In this document: positions 34,534 through 49,479 of the stretch, one piece after another | Layout: each line of letters begins with the position of its first letter | How positions within the stretch are numbered: the stretch's first letter is position 1 | Assembly: GCA_030770545.1 (NCBI GenBank) | Contig: JAUCMP010000026.1 | Location: 1,592,501-1,656,500, forward strand | Reading direction: 5' to 3' | Origin: Macropodus opercularis | Taxonomy: Eukaryota > Chordata > Actinopteri > Anabantiformes > Osphronemidae | Length of the DNA stretch: 64,000 nucleotides | Program-made: the position numbers and the translations under genes | The notes under the pieces: model-generated | Seen by the model: only the letters and a program-made list of their open reading frames with translations | What the model was told of the DNA's origin: nothing | Databases searched by the model: none

Positions 34534-37500
34534 GTAAGCATAAAATTCAATTCTGCTCCCCCACGCCACCCCAAAACAAACAAGCACCCAGAGCAGCGGG
34601 GCATTCATCATTGCCGTTTCTGGGTTGACAACTCGCTCTGTTTTAGTATTACAATCATAAGCCCTGAATTGGATAGGGGCAGCAGGAGAGGTTGAAAAAT
34701 GGAAACGCAATGGATTTGGCCCACCACCAACAGAAAATACCCCTTTCCTGTTCAGTCGGCAATGATAGCGCTGCACAGAAGTTGCAAGGAGTCTGAGATT
34801 ATAGTCTAATCCTCAGCTCACTTCAGTGACTGCTGGGAAGCGACCCACGGGCATTGTGAAATACGCCTTAATATGGAAATTGTTTAACAAGCCAAGAAAA
34901 GGGACCGGAGTTGTTCCAGAATGTATTTATTTACTGTTTACTGGTCCTGGTGTTGAGCAGCAGTGAAAGATAAAACATACACCATTAAAGGGAATAATTG
35001 ACAGATGTTTCTTTTGAAAAATGGATCACCGGTGATCAGTGTGTGTACAGGGAGGACTGGGCGCTGACTCAACTCTGCAACATATCAAACGCTGGCTAAT
35101 GTATAATACACATTGTAGGATATATGTCTCAAAACCAGACGATCTGTGCTGCTTACGGGATTCAGTTTGAAACTCCATCAGATATCCCACCGGCAGACAG
35201 GCAATCATCAGTCCAAAGCTGTGCCTTAGGCCGCGTTATCTGTCGCGGCTAACTGTGCATCTTCTCCCCTTCTTAGAGGAAAAAAAAGGAAAATGTCTAT
35301 TGTTCTTGCAGACGGCAACCAGCACTGAATTCCAGATCAGTCGCTTTTATATTGGAGCTCCCAGCAGGAGCAGCGTGGTATTAAGGTTTGCCCTGCAACA
35401 GATAGCTTTAACTGCAAACATATTGGTTATCAAAGCCAGATATATATCTGTTACTGCCAAATATTGTTTAACAGCTTTTCACGGGGTTCAGTTCATCTAA
35501 AGAATTTTTTTCCAGCTTTGTTTTTTTCCAACCCTCTCTCCAAATAGAATATTAAATGATGACAACTTCTTGGAATACGTCTAGAGTCAGCTGCATCAAA
35601 GTCTGCTTCAGAATAACTACTTAATTTTAATATGCATTTACTCATGTGTAATAGTTGCTGATTTCATCAACGGTTTCTCGGCTTATGCTTCTTTTTAGAA
35701 GTTTAGTTAAACACATTCTCCCTTCAGCCCCAGTGTGAACACATTTTAAACCTTAGGGTGGACAAGGGGTCGGGATGAATTAAGCTGCTCTGACACCTGA
35801 TGGTTACACTGATCATCTGAAACAGCAGCTCACTGCCAGCCTTCCTCTGACACCGCTTCACTTTTCAACAACCTCAAAACTTGTGAGCGCTATTAATTCC
35901 TACTGAAGCTGAGGAGACGGTCAGCGAGGAACCACACTCCTCTGTCAAAATGCAGCTTTATGTGCATTAATAACATGCGGTTGCATTTAATCCATATTAA
36001 CCTGCATATCATTTTGTTAACACAGTACACGTCAGCATCCAGAAAGATATAACGAGATGGAAATTAAATTGAACTGAATTCTAAAATCTGTTCACCAATG
36101 ATTTATGTATGTGAAATGTCTGTATATAAAACTTGTGAGACACATTTCAACACAGGAGTAAATGAGCAAGCTTGCAACTCTGTAATCTGGCATCAGAAGC
36201 AGCATATTTAAAGCAGCACCCAGCTTTTATTTATCAGTGCTTTATGCTTACTACTGCTGTAGTTTTAACAGATGATGCTCTCCAGGAAATAAATTACACA
36301 GATTCTGCAGGCGCCTGTGATTCCACGCAGGCGAAAATCTGTGAGGACCATCGCGATAAAAAAAGCAATTGCACCGAATAGAATATGCAAAGTAGTTTAG
36401 CAGCAGGAAGCAGTGGCTAAACACCTTGTCTGTCATCGGGTTCACAATGAATTAGAGATTAGTTTTAAAGGGGAACGTTTCACCTGCAGCTCCGATCACA
36501 AAAGATTTTGACATTTAATATTAGTATTAATAATATTAATCACGGTTTTCCACACACAGTAGCTTCAGTGAATGTGAAATGGTTTGTTTTTTCTCTGACA
36601 CCATTTCTTTCGTCTTATTAGTATTAAGAACATCTAAAATTGCCTGTTGAGTTTTATAATAACCAAGACATGGTGCAAACGGTCGTCTGCTATATTTTAT
36701 CTCCTTAAATAAAGCTCGGGGTGAATTCTAATCAAATGAACCTCCGATGGATCTGAGCATGTTTTCCACCTCAGCCATAGTGTTGTATCTGCTGCTCAAG
36801 GGCACTTAAACAGAGATAAAATCCTTACACTTGCAGTGTCAACATGAAGGTCATTTACCTTGTTATGAGGAGCCGTAATAAACCTGGGGAAAAAAAGGTT
36901 GGGCAACGTTTTCCGTGACTCCAAAGCGTTCCCAATTTAGAAAGGTACTAAAACGTGAGGATTTAACAGAATCCATATTGTGAAAACTGTTTCTGTTAAT
37001 GTTTGATTTCCTTCAAATATTGCTTGATGCAGCCTGAAACCTTTAAATCAAATTTGGAGACGGTGTCAAGCAGTGTATGAATAAAGACTTGGGTGATGAG
37101 AAAACAGCTGTGTTTGAAGTGAGTTCGCTTTGCGGCAGCGTTTCCCTGTGACTGATCCGTTCCAGAGGCAGTAAACACATGCATCACCCTCCCGTGGTGA
37201 GCTGAGAGAGGCTCGCTGTGGTGTGGATGTGTTATTTACGCAGGTTTATGCACGCATGTCTACCCCCTGTGTTTTGCCCATTCTCGCGGGTTATGTGTGC
37301 AGGGCTGCTGCACAGAGTAATGTCCTGTAGGCAGCCAGGTGTTAGCACGTCTGACTGTGGTAATAAGTGTCTTCCTGGTTGGAGGAATGCTTAAGACTAA
37401 AAATGACTGGAATGATTCAGACTTGCCAGCGTGGTCCGCTGGGCTCCCACTCACCACAGCATGACAATATGGGCTGCAGCAGCACAGTGAGAAATGTTGG

Positions 37501-40500
37501 TCTCGCTCTGTTTTGACTTTGTGTGTGAGGAGTGGAGGCGACGAAAAAGGGGCCTCACACAGAGCCTGGCACAATCCAGCGAGTAGACTCACCCCTTGAG
37601 AAATTAGCACATAATGTTCCTAAATTATAATTCATAATGTTCTTTTAAGAGCTTGTTAGTGCCGTGGTTGGCTGTTTTAAGAACAAATGGGCCCATAGAG
37701 ATTGTTGTGTGTCTGTTTAGGAAACGACGCACCTAAGGAGGAGCTTGTGGAGGATGTGTCATTTACCGCGCAAAGAAACAACCACATCTCCCACAGCATC
37801 CATTCCAGCCATTTCATGGCCTTTAAAAAATAAAATTATATATAACTCATGCCCTCATCAAATAGTAATGGATGTTAATGGACTAAAGGAGTATGCAAAG
37901 TATGCTGTACTGCTCCCTCCCACCGCTGGTCATTCGACAGCAATGTACTTCCAGAGCTTTTATATTTCTACTCTAATAACGTTTTAATAATTTAATTCAA
38001 TTTAAACAGAAATCAGGCTGTGAATAATGAATGTGGCTCTGTTGTTTTAAAACCTTGCGGTCGAGAACATACGAAGAGTAGAGTTGAGCGCGGTGGAGAT
38101 TTTTCAGTTTTAAGGCTGCGAAGCTTAATTCAGCGAGTTGGATCATTTGTTTCTGTTGCAGCTCGACGTGTTGAGTAGTTAAAGCTGCAGCAACTAATAT
38201 TTTACTCATTTTCCAAGAAATGAAGTGAAAAGTGAGCCAAGATGTGTCGCTGTTCCAGTTGATTTACTGTTTCTGGGTTACATAGCAGCCTTCTGTTGTT
38301 TTCCCAGTGATGCTGGGCTGTGTTGTTGTTGCTACGGCCCACACATTAGCCCCGTCTGCCACCTAGCGAAACGCATGAACGCAGGTTCTAAGATTAAACG
38401 AATGTAGGAGCAAATCACAAAAATCCCAGCTGCCGCCACTTGCCAGACAGAGTCGGAACGTGGCCCTAAGACCGAAGAAGAACGAACAGTGGCTTTGTGT
38501 GGGAGACGTGGAGGGAAACGAAGCTGGAGATACAGGAGAGAAGGGGCAATCGGTAAAGATACAAAGTCTAGTCTGGTTCTAAGTCAAAGACAGCATTTAT
38601 ATTATGATAGATGCTTGCTTGCATATTGATCCTGGGGCAGTATCTTTAGAATAGGGTAAAATACAGAGTGAGTTCAGTGGGTTTAGTCATTAACTCTTTT
38701 TCCCACTCCTCACTTATAATAAATTACACGAGATGACCTCTGAGGAGATGTGACAGTTCTCAGCCACAGACGCAAACAAAACCACCATCATCCCTTCACC
38801 TTCCGCCCTCAGCGTGACGAGCGAACCGGTGGTCGATTCCTCATACGGTGAATCGGGGCCGTTCTCGTGTGGGAGCGACGGCGGAGGACGTCTTCATGCT
38901 TCAGCAGCGTCCCTCTGGATCTCTGGGTTACATTTGCTCAGTGATGTGGTCAGGCAGAAAGAAAATAACAGTTTGGCCCAAGATGTTGTTCCAACTCCAG
39001 CTCTCTGATGTTTTTCTATCCAGTCCCTGCAGACAGAATAATACGCTGTTTTCATACAGTTAGGCAGCAGCTGCAACTACTCAGGAGAGGAAGAGGAGCA
39101 AAGCTGACAATATGCATTAAGCTCGAGAGGACACCACCGTTATCTCTGCTGGTAATGACAGCGCCGAGCTCCACTGATACCAGTCTTTTAGCATATATTT
39201 TATCCCTTTGTGTTCCCACCATCTCCTCTTGCATCACATACACTTGAATTATGTTATTTTCCTCGGGAAAGTGTGAAGCTCTTTCCTCAAATCCAATAAG
39301 ATGTATTATTTACTGTTTTTGGAAGCTGTGGGAATCCTTGTAGGCCTCAAGCTTCTCTCTGCATCGTGTGGTGTGTGCTTTGAATATCACTTCGAATATC
39401 AAGTGCGGTGGAGGCAAGTGTTTAATAGTCAACACGGCAGCTGCGGTTTAGATCACTTATTAATGAGTCAATGTACAAAGTACACAATTCTGCTGCAGCA
39501 GTAGCAATAACACAGTAGCGTCAGGTGAGTCCTAAATGATAAAATCAATCATTTACAGTCTTTGTGAGTCCGCCTGCCGTTCTAGATCATCGTCACACTC
39601 TTCAGAAACCTCTACAAACATTGACTTTACCTCATTTTTGATGTGGGAATCATCTTCTCAAGCGAGTTGATGCTTGGCAACACACAAAGTTTGTAAAATG
39701 TTTAATGCGACTTCTAGTGGGAACAAGTGCACAACTTGACTTATTTCACCCAGATCATCAGGACGGAACAGAGACTAATGGCTAAAAAGTAGGAAGTGTC
39801 AGTTTGACATCATTCCTCTTTGTTGTGTTGTAGATTTATTTATTTATTTTTTGTTGCTGTCATGCAGTGTCAGGCTATTTCTTAACGGAGATCCAGAATT
39901 TATTATGTGGTTCAACAATGCAATACTTTGCCAGCGGAGAAGATTTAATTAACTTGTCAAAGTCTGGTTATGTGGTAGCAAACCACATATAAAAAAGAAA
40001 AACATAGATTGTTAGAGGTGTTGAATTAGCTTAAACTCATTTACACTCCTGCAGTTTGCTGTGTGTATTAATTAAGCACGACTTCACACCTTTCCTTCTG
40101 TCTTTCTCTGCACCTTTTGACACGTTCCCCCCACATCACTGGAGATAAACCTTAGTGGCAGGGGTGGTGAGGAGGTAGCATTGCAGCTGGTATATGCTCT
40201 GCTACTGTCTTACAAGTTAAACTAGTGTGGAGAGGAAAAAGGATGAGACTGTAGAAACCGAAAATATTGATAGATCAGCGTTTTATCATAAGACAAACAT
40301 AAAGCATCACTGACCAATCAGGATTAGGATTCTAATACCTTCTGTTGGTCTTAAGATGTGTTTGAGTGTGATGGGCCACCACCACCGTTGTGAAAAAATC
40401 TTCTATGAGAGTTGCTCATTCTCAAAAGAATTGAAGGATGAATGGTCTGTTTAATTTCATGTTGACATGGAGCAGAGCACTTACACCTCAGCAGTCTTCT

Positions 40501-41513
40501 GACCAGTGTCTTCACCTGTTTAAACCCTGTTACAAGCCCCACATGGCAAATGCTGAGTTTTTTGATATGACTGAATATAGTAAAAGCCCCAAGCCAACTG
40601 TCTGATGACCCCCAGGAACAGCCCACAGCCAACAGGCCCAGCAGGACTTGAAACAGCCTGATCTAATTTCCCACACCACTCAGCAGGGGCTGATGCTGCA
40701 GGGTGGAAGCTACGAGTTAGTCATTGGTAAATGACTTCATTCTCAGCACCACCTTTCCAGGAAATAAACTTGATGAACTCTGTTGTTCTCAAGAGGACGT
40801 AATCACCAAATAAGATTGATTAGCAGGACTAAATCAAGACGCTTCCACAGATTAAAAGGTGTGTGAGCAAACCTGCAGCGTGAGGTGGACCGATGAACGC
40901 ACACGTAGGATTTGATAGCGATACGCCGAGGCGGATCAGGAGTAGCAGGCTTGGTGAGCAGAGGTTGTCCAAGTGTCGCAAAGACAAAACTCTGCAAGAA
41001 GCGTATCTGTTAGCCGTGTCGTTCACGAGAGAGACGTTTGCCGCAGCTGATAATTAAATATGTTCCGTAACAGCACCCAGCATCCTGCAGACCTGCTGCT
41101 GCGCCTCGTGTTCTTTCCGCAACAGCGAATGGCGAGAACACGTCCGGAGGGATCCGAGTCGATATTTATGAATATTGCTGCTGTGGGCTCTTCCCTAATG
41201 GCACATGGTTGCAGAGCAGTGAAAGCAGGTCGCTGGAGGCTGGCAATAAAAAAACAGCTGAGAGAGAGCTATAAAGGAAGTGTGTCTGTGAGAGAGGGGA
41301 GGAAAAGGGCTTCATAGAGCACATATTGACCTGGCCTTTGCATTGGAGAGGTTGCAATCTCCTGACCTGGCCCCAGGATGAGAAATCTGTTCAGTGTAGA
41401 GTGCAGAAAAATACTCAGCGTGTTTCTGTGAGTGTGTTCGGCTGGAGACGGGCCTTGTGTTGCAGTTCAGTGCTACATTAATATAACAGTGGCTTGCTTG
41501 TATTGCGTCTTAC
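34534..41513. other. Non-coding stretch, 7 kb
   Basis: No supported gene. AT-rich, conserved-looking blocks lie at about 34540-34800 and 37620-37990. A CTCF-like motif in minus orientation lies at 38355-38368, and a TTTA-type short repeat near 39838-39851. A strong donor-like CAGGTGAGT near 39523 lacks a convincing exon. Confidence 0.45.
38355..38368 (-). promoter_or_regulatory. CTCF-like motif, - orientation
   Basis: TCTGCCACCTAGCG is the reverse complement of CGCTAGGTGGCAGA, close to the CTCF core. It points toward the + oriented motif at 14597, which is the convergent arrangement typical of chromatin-loop anchors. Confidence 0.4.
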
Positions 41514-41617
41514 CTTGGGGGACAGAAATCCAGTGCTCTCGGAACTGCCGGGATTCTTTACTTGCTCTTCCCCTTTCTGTTCGTATGCTGATCACTTCTG
41601 TTGGCTGAGACTCTCTT
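41514..41617 (-). other. Candidate minus-strand exon
   Basis: On the minus strand an acceptor (CGCTTGCTCTCAG) and a consensus donor (CCCAAG before GTAAGA) enclose 104 bases. One frame is fully open, with the text ESQPTEVISIRTERG. It leaves one base over, which fits the entry phase of the candidate exon at 18371-18511. The protein is not recognised. Chance is a serious alternative. Confidence 0.22.
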
Positions 41618-43290
41618 CTGAGAGCAAGCGTTGGACAAGAAGACAGCAGATGGATGATAAAGATGGATGCGATTACTGACTGTTATTTCATCCAGCTACA
41701 GTTTCAGAGTGTCACATTGAACCATATTGACGTTTCTCTCGTCCCCTTTGAAGTGGAGCCGTGTGGGAGAAGTGAAGTTTTTTGCAGCCTTTGTTTGCTG
41801 CTACTGTGCCTCTAAAACACGACGGGCCTGGTTTGTTGTTGGTTTGTAACAACTTGGTTCATTATACGCTTGTCTAATGTGGACCTTTTCAGAAAACGTC
41901 ATTCTTTGCTGTTTTAGCTGCTTGTGAGCTGTTGTTGGTCTGAAACACACAGATGAGATGTTTCTAACATTCATACCGGAGTTTTAAACTAGTTTTCTTA
42001 CCCCGTGTAAGTCGCAGCTCTGTGTTTGTCCGTGTTTTCGGGAAGTTAATATTATGAAGATGGCAAACAAGAAGCTATTTTCAACCAGACGCTCATGTCC
42101 GTATGCGCGTCAGCTTGCTGGGATGCATCATTACCTGCTGATGCACTTGGTGTGTGATTGCAGCTACTGAGACGCCTGTACAGCTCGCTGCAGCTGTTGT
42201 CCCATGAGAGGCTGTAAGCGTGCCTTCTGATTGCCAGCCTCCCCCGTATCGCTTGTTTATTAGCAGCTGAAGCCCGAACGTCTGCTTTAATTAGGGTTTG
42301 CATCTTATCTTAATGCTGATTTTTCATTGTGGCTATTTACGGCTCTCCAAAGATTGTCACTCAGTGTTTTTCAGCAGTTGTTTCTTTAACAGGAGCCAAT
42401 GAGCCCAAGGATTTAACAGTGGCCTGACACTTGTAGTATGATGGACCCTTGTGGATGCTTGGCCCTAATTTTCCTCTCATTGCTCCATTTTCATTCATCA
42501 GTTGTAACATGCACTTTGCTTTCAGTTCATTTAGTTTTTGTCATGGCGTCCTTCCAAGTTTCTGCTTGGATCCACCATTGTCGCAAAACTTAATCTAACC
42601 CCCCTGAAACAAGAGTAAAATCTCAATAATGTGTTCAAATAGATTAGAATGAGACGAGACCAGACTCGTGCTTCACCAACTCGTCCAGCTCCACCTCGTC
42701 CTCCTTCTCTCTCTGCATCTCTTGTCTGCTGGAAACTGCAGGGAAGAAAACTAGTCCTGCCGACATAATAGATGAATTCTGCCGCAGTCCAGGATTCTCT
42801 TTAATAAAGTGAGCTGTGATGAGCAAACTCTGCTGGTTCCAAGCGTTGACTCAGTCAGCGCCTAATTAAAAGCTAAAGCTGCTTCTACGCGGCTGCTTCC
42901 TGGCTAGAAAAGCATATGTTAATGCACAGCCAGCTGACAAAGAAGTATTACACATTAATATTCAGCAGGATGGATGGATTTGTCAACAAATACATGTTCG
43001 AGTGCAAATACTTGAGTGTAGAGAATGGTTTTAATGCTCTTCCCTGCAAATACGTAGCTGTGTGTGTCAGTGACAGACGGAGACTTTGCTGAAGCAGATC
43101 ATTAGCGCTAATGTTTCTTCACCATATTTAGGTGTATTCATATTTTGGAGGAGTCACCGGGTGAAACTAAAAGCTTATGCAAGCAGAGTCACAGTGAGGT
43201 TGGACATGTGTTGTGTAGACCGGGGCTCATTATCTGAACAGAGGAGGAAATGTGCGCACACAGTATTTCAGTCTCAGGAGGAGAAGTAGA

Positions 43291-43305
43291 TTTTTTTTTT
43301 TTTTT
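43291..43305 (+). repeat. Poly-T run
   Basis: Fifteen consecutive T residues. It could mark the A-tail of a minus-strand retroelement, but no element body is recognisable next to it. Confidence 0.95.
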
Positions 43306-46300
43306 ATGTGTTGCACATGTGAAGCAATGATTTTGAGTTTTGCTGTGTCCACACCAGCAGATGTGGGTTTGTTTTCACCAAGAATAGATTCAAACACACT
43401 ACAACAATAACAAAATGGGAGGATTCAGGACGGATATGTGTCCAGTGGTCGTCCACTGATTTTTTAATTTTTTATTTGTGATTTAGTAGTGGAGGCCTCA
43501 CCATTGGCCTCATTCATCTCCGCTCGCTGTTTATTCCATGATTCAGCCTCCAGGTAACCTCACCTAGATGACAGAGAATCTCCACTGACATTAATTATAG
43601 CCATTTGGGATCCCATCAAAACCCACATCATCCTGCTTCCCTTGCTCTCTGGTTTGCGTTAAACAAATGAGGTGCCTCTTCTTCTTATATTGCCGCTAAA
43701 AGATTAACAAATGTGTTCTTAACTGGCATAAAGCCTTTATTTTCTGTTGAACTTGGGTTGATCCATGATGAAAATGACTTGTGTATCTTTGTTGATCTTT
43801 CTCAGGAATTATGAAAGGTGCTTACAGACTCGAAGAAGCTTCAGAAACATCAAAAACACTCCTCTCCTTCATTATGTGCAACTCCAAATAAACAATGAAA
43901 ACTAAATTCCAGCCTGAACTCAAAAATGACACCTGTGAACACATCTAATCTTTGTAATGCTGTAACACGCACGCTTTGTTTGTCAAAGTAAATCTTAAGC
44001 ACTGTGCTGCTTTTATCTTTCTGATAAACAGCCTCCGTTTGGCCCTGTGGAAACGGCCTCCGAGTCAAATGTAATCTTCAAAGGGATGTACTGCGGCATC
44101 CTCGTGGCTCAGATGATGTCCTTTGTTTGCATATGGAACAGGACCTGTTCACATGGCATCTGCATGACATTCCCTCACGCCCACCCCAGTCTTTTAATCT
44201 TTCGACTACAGGCTTTCACATAAAAACAGAAACAAACACGGAGCACTTTAAAAACGGTTGGACCTCTCCTCATTGAGATTTTAACGTTTCTTTGACTTAA
44301 TCACGTGTGTGTTGAATGCGTCCGAAGTTCGTTTCGGTTGAATGATGCTTCGCTTGCGTCCTGTGTCGATCAGTCACACTTCAGCCGTCAGCTAACTGCT
44401 TCATACTGTGATTTCCAGCGTGAGCACAGAAAGCCACGCAGGCTCTTCATGCAACTAACTGGATTAACTGGATTCTGATGAACATGAAGATTGGTTTCAT
44501 CCTGATCATCTACGACACATGTTGTCGTGGTTGCTCACAGCAATAACACCTGACAGAAAGAAGTCGTGAAAACTGCTGTTAGTCCTGAAAACATATTCAC
44601 TGCTGCAGCATGTTGGTAGAAACTTTCCCTTACGGAGGCAATATGTGGGTTGAGTCTCTCTCTTGCCATGGGAACGATGGCATGCCAAAGCATTTTGAGT
44701 GTTTTCCATTAGTCTGAGAAATGCTCAAGAGACATAATGTACCAGTTGAACACCTCCAGTTTGAGTGTGTAAGACGGCGAGTGAATTGCAGTGTAAGTGT
44801 TCTGGAGAGGTGGCGGAATGGGAACGAGGGAGGCAGAAAGAGCAGAGGAGGGACAAATCAGCGACGGAGAGCAAGAGAGACGGATGAAGTGATCAAGGGA
44901 CGGAGCAGGCGAGAGGCAGGGTGGAGGGGGTGAACCTGGGATGGAGACATGGTACAAGGAAGCAACAGAGAAAACATCCCTGACACGGCGCCTCCTCTCG
45001 GGGAGAGCATGGGACATGAGCCTGACAACCTGACGGGGGATGTGGTCAGGAGACGTATGTCGTTATGGATCGTTGTCCATATTCCACCGTGTCACCTGGT
45101 GTGTTGCAGTGACAGCTTCCTGAAGATACTGCGTGGGGTAGATCGCAGACGCTCAGTGGATATTACATACCAGCAAGTCATCAGATAACTTCTGATGAGC
45201 TGCTGTTTGCTCATTGACCTGTATCATTAGTGAAAAGATTGGTTTGGTTTTTTTGCCTATTCTGTCGCTGGCTGCTGTAATAAGAGCTTCTCCTCATACT
45301 GTGTGTGTTTTCTAGTGTTATGAAAGATGGAAGACATAATCTTTCATATCTTAATTGTTGCACTAGAACTAGTTTATCTTCCTTGAATTGCATGACTGAA
45401 GTTGTAATGAGGGAACAAATAGCACTAGGAGACAAAATACAGACACCGCCTGCATCGTTTGATTAGATATGATCTTGGTTTGTTGCTGGCTTTGAAAATG
45501 TGCATCCACCACTGTATAAATTATGAAAAGCTGGTCGACAGGGGGCCTAAACCAGCCACAGTACCAGCACAAGAGAACACGCGGCCAACCGTAGGTCAGT
45601 CGTTCTGCAGCAGTGTGTACGTGTATTATATTTGTGATAATGTTGCTCACCCCTAGTCTTCCAGGAAATGTTAGACCCTGAGTTTCGCTGAAGTTGCTGT
45701 GATGAGTCAGATTCGAGCGGCCATGCCTCAAACCTACAGTATGTTTGGTTCACTGACCGTCTCCCCGCTGAGCCAATCGTTTCCCAGCGCAGCCAGCTGC
45801 CCAAACCTGCTGTAGGAGACCATGTTTTTTTCATGAGGTGATGAACCCATGCGTGTTGGGAAAGTGCAGCTTCACACCTTGTCTACAGAGCAGAACTGAA
45901 ACACTCATGAACACTCATCTGACATCTGAGTCTTGTTTATAATTGGAATCATTGCGTTTGTTTTCCCAGACCTAGAAGATAGTAGGTGACTAATGTAAAC
46001 CTCAGCCTTTAGCTCAACTTTGACTTAAAGCAACAGTATCAGAGACTTGACACAAGTTCAGTAACGGTGATCTGTTTTTCATTTGTTGAAAGATGTGAGG
46101 CTCCACACATCCTCTGGAAATCAGTTCCTTCCTGCTTGGGCTCTGTACTGAATGTCCTTTCAGCAAAACTCACTCCCCTCCACAGACCGTGAGCTGCTGT
46201 CATCCGCTTCGTGTTTTCAGCAGAACACCTTCTTTTACCGCACCTGACGACCTCCTGCAAACACTAGGATGGCAACGCACCTTTTGAACGGTGGTTTTAG

Positions 46301-49300
46301 CTATAATTTTAAAAAATGTGGCTCGTTTTTTACGAAAGACAGATCCCACTGTGTTTGTGCTGAAGGCTGCGTGTTTGCTGTCAGGTGTGAATCGGCTGTA
46401 ACTATCAATTTAAATCTGTGTTTCTGAAAGGAGAATGCACGCTCAGCAAATCTCTCCAGGATTATATACAAAGCACGTCGCACCGTTTCATATTCTGTCT
46501 CATCCTGCCTGACAAACAGTGACTTAAACGTAAACCTACAGCAGTTCATATGATCACTGCTAAATACGGCATCACCGCGGTGCCGTAGCTCTTTCAAGAC
46601 TTGATGAAAGAGACGCTGAGTCAGCATAAATATTAAACTCAGTTTGCCCTCTCTGTCTTCTGATCACATTGGATTCCTGCTATGAATATGTGGTAACACA
46701 TTGGTGTTGTCATTTAGAGGTGATTTAACGATCTTTGGTTTACCATGGACACAGTTTGCTGGGATTGTTGGTGGGGCAGCGTGAAAGTTCACCTTCAACT
46801 AGCTTCTGGTGACTGAACCTGAGAAACGTGAATAATTAGTGCAGCACCCACTGTTTTTGTTTATTACTCATGCCAGTGGCCAGAAATCTGCTTCAACGAA
46901 GGTTCTAGCAGATCCTGGGTAAAGCAACTGCATTAAAACATGTGTGCAACCAAATTTAGCTGAATGTGAACCAGGAGAATTGGGTTCTTGGTTCTGTGAT
47001 CGATGGTGAGCCAAAGCTTCTCTGTAGCCTCATGTCTCGCTGATCTGATCTAAACCCACGGGGAGAGAGTTAATGGCCGTGCTATAAAGCAGACCCGCGC
47101 CAGCTCCGGCTCCCAAGGTGTTCAGTCATGAAGGTCATTACTGTAATGGAAAAGGTTTGTTAAGCTCCACTTGTTTGTGTGCACAAACATGACGGGTAGA
47201 GTGCCCCGGACACCACAGGAGAGGGGCCAGGCTGGGACAGATGGGACCAGGAAGCTGGGTAAACGTCCAGGCTCCCGTCGCCTGAGGGGCACGTCCACTG
47301 CCTTCACCCCCCTCTTCGTCCTGTAACTTCTTCTTGTGTCACTTCTGATCTGATCTGAGTCCAGTTGACTGAACTTGTGCAACAGTCACTTGCTGAAATA
47401 TGTTTATATGTCGTTATTAAAATGGCAGCAATGCTATTTGGCAGCAAAGCAATAACCCACCGTATTTAGCAGGAGTTAATTTGACAGGCAGGTGTCTGCA
47501 GTGTCCACACGGCTCAGGCATCTGTACTCAGCAACTCGCAGAATCCTAATGAACCACAGCAGCTACAATGGCCGCCTGGCTGTTCATTTGTACCTACAAC
47601 AGCAGCTCTGCTTCGCACCTCCGATCGCTTAACAGTCGCATGAATATTCCTTATTGCAGATTAGTGTCTCTAATCAGCATTCAATCTGAGACGTGCGCAG
47701 AGACAGAGTTAACCACACACCCACCTACCGGGAGGAAGGGGAGATTCAAACCGCTGCAGTCGACCGGAGATCGCTTGAGAAGCAATCGGCTCCCAATAAC
47801 GAGGACGCGCCCACAGAAGCGGCGGAGCCACGGCGGAGTCGTTTGGTGTGGGTGAGCGGGATGTTGGTGCTTGTAGGTTATTCTCACGGATGGGCTCGAA
47901 ATTCACCAGTACCAGAAAAGCAAAATGGGGGCTACTTCATTTCTTAACCAGTGTAAAGACACTAACCACAAGGTGAAGCCCAGCAGCTCTGTGGATGTAC
48001 CTAATTCAGCTAAGGACACAAACGTGAATCCATAAATGTCTCGCTGTCCTTATTCTTCTGTCTGCACTGGATACAACCACTCAATCACCCAAATTGGGGC
48101 TTGTTTGAGCCAAACAAATGTTTCTGCTCGGTTGCTCAAAGACAATATCAAGGGACTATCAGAGGAAGTAACATTGTTACTGGAGTGCGATGTATGTTTG
48201 CGTCTGTAGTGAGTCTGCATGAGTGGCCTTGTTGGTTCCCTAGTGTCTATGCTCCGTGTGAGGAGACGCTCCTCAGACCTTTGCCCTCGGCGAGCGACGG
48301 GAAATGACATGCACACGCGCGGACTGCTCTGGATCAGATCGCATTTACAAGACCACACACCAAAGGCGTTAAGCGACAAAACTACACAAATATAACAAGT
48401 AAGAAAATTATGAAACCCCAATTTCACAAGCTACTGTAATACCACAGATAATTTGCTTACATAGGTTTCTAATGATTATCTTTTCAGAAGCGCAGCACAA
48501 GGTTTCATCAAGAACATTTCAGGTTTCAGTAAAAGGCTAAATTAAGTAAAAACGAGTTGATAAATATGTATAAAAACTTTCAATTAATTAAAATATTAAA
48601 TAAACATAATCATGTGTTTGAGAAAGAAAACTTCCCTTGAGTATAAACTAATAAATTAAGGATTTAATCCTTTAAAATATATTCGGTGACTCTTTTCAAA
48701 TCCATTTTTCACCATCTGCTAAAAATTCATTGACCTGTAGTGAGAGAATTTAAAAAGTCATCACTGTACGAGGAAAATCCTGAAAGAATCATTGCGGGAT
48801 GAGTTTTCATTTCAAATGAACCATGGCTGTAGAGGTTTTCTGAGCAAGGTGGTTTCTCATTCTCAACAAACTTAACTCCATTTAGTCAAATGTCTGTCTG
48901 AGACATTAAAACATTCAAATTAACTGTAAGTTACACTTAATAAAAGCAACTACCTGAAGAAATGCAGAATCGTGTGGAACCTTAGTTCCTTCCATAGCTA
49001 GAAATGATTTGACTGTTAAATATTATGTAAATATATGCAATGTTCATTATTCACTGAGTTAATGATGAAATGAAATGAAACAAAACAATTAGTGCAACAG
49101 GATTATTTAGTCTGTCTCACGCGAGGTGAGTTCCAGAGTCACACGATGCCACTTTGTAGTTACAACACGCTGCGATTGATATCGTCTACAAGTACACGCG
49201 AGGTTTATCATGCAGCCGGTTAATAACTCGCCACTTCGTCAGGCTAACGGTGAAGGTGAAAGGTAACGTCTCTGTCGGGAGGAAGGTGAGGGGGAAGGTT

Positions 49301-49479
49301 ATTAGATTAGTCTGAGAGAAGTGTTTCACCAATGGGCCCCGCAGGGTGAAGTGATTGAGCTCTGAAGACAGATTGTTTGCAATTACAGCCCATTTGTTCC
49401 AGCCTGGCCTCCTCCCGTTGGACTGGGGCTGCTAATAGAAGTGGCTCGCTGGCTTTCAGCTGGCTGCTATTGTCTTTGA

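Noticed and set aside
37260..37610. 116-codon minus-strand frame with a donor-like GTGAGTGG inside
   Set aside because: The frame runs straight through the donor, composition is ordinary non-coding, and no family match was seen.
43291..43305. T15 run as the tail of a minus-strand retrocopy
   Set aside because: No retroelement or processed-gene body and no target-site duplication were seen beside it.
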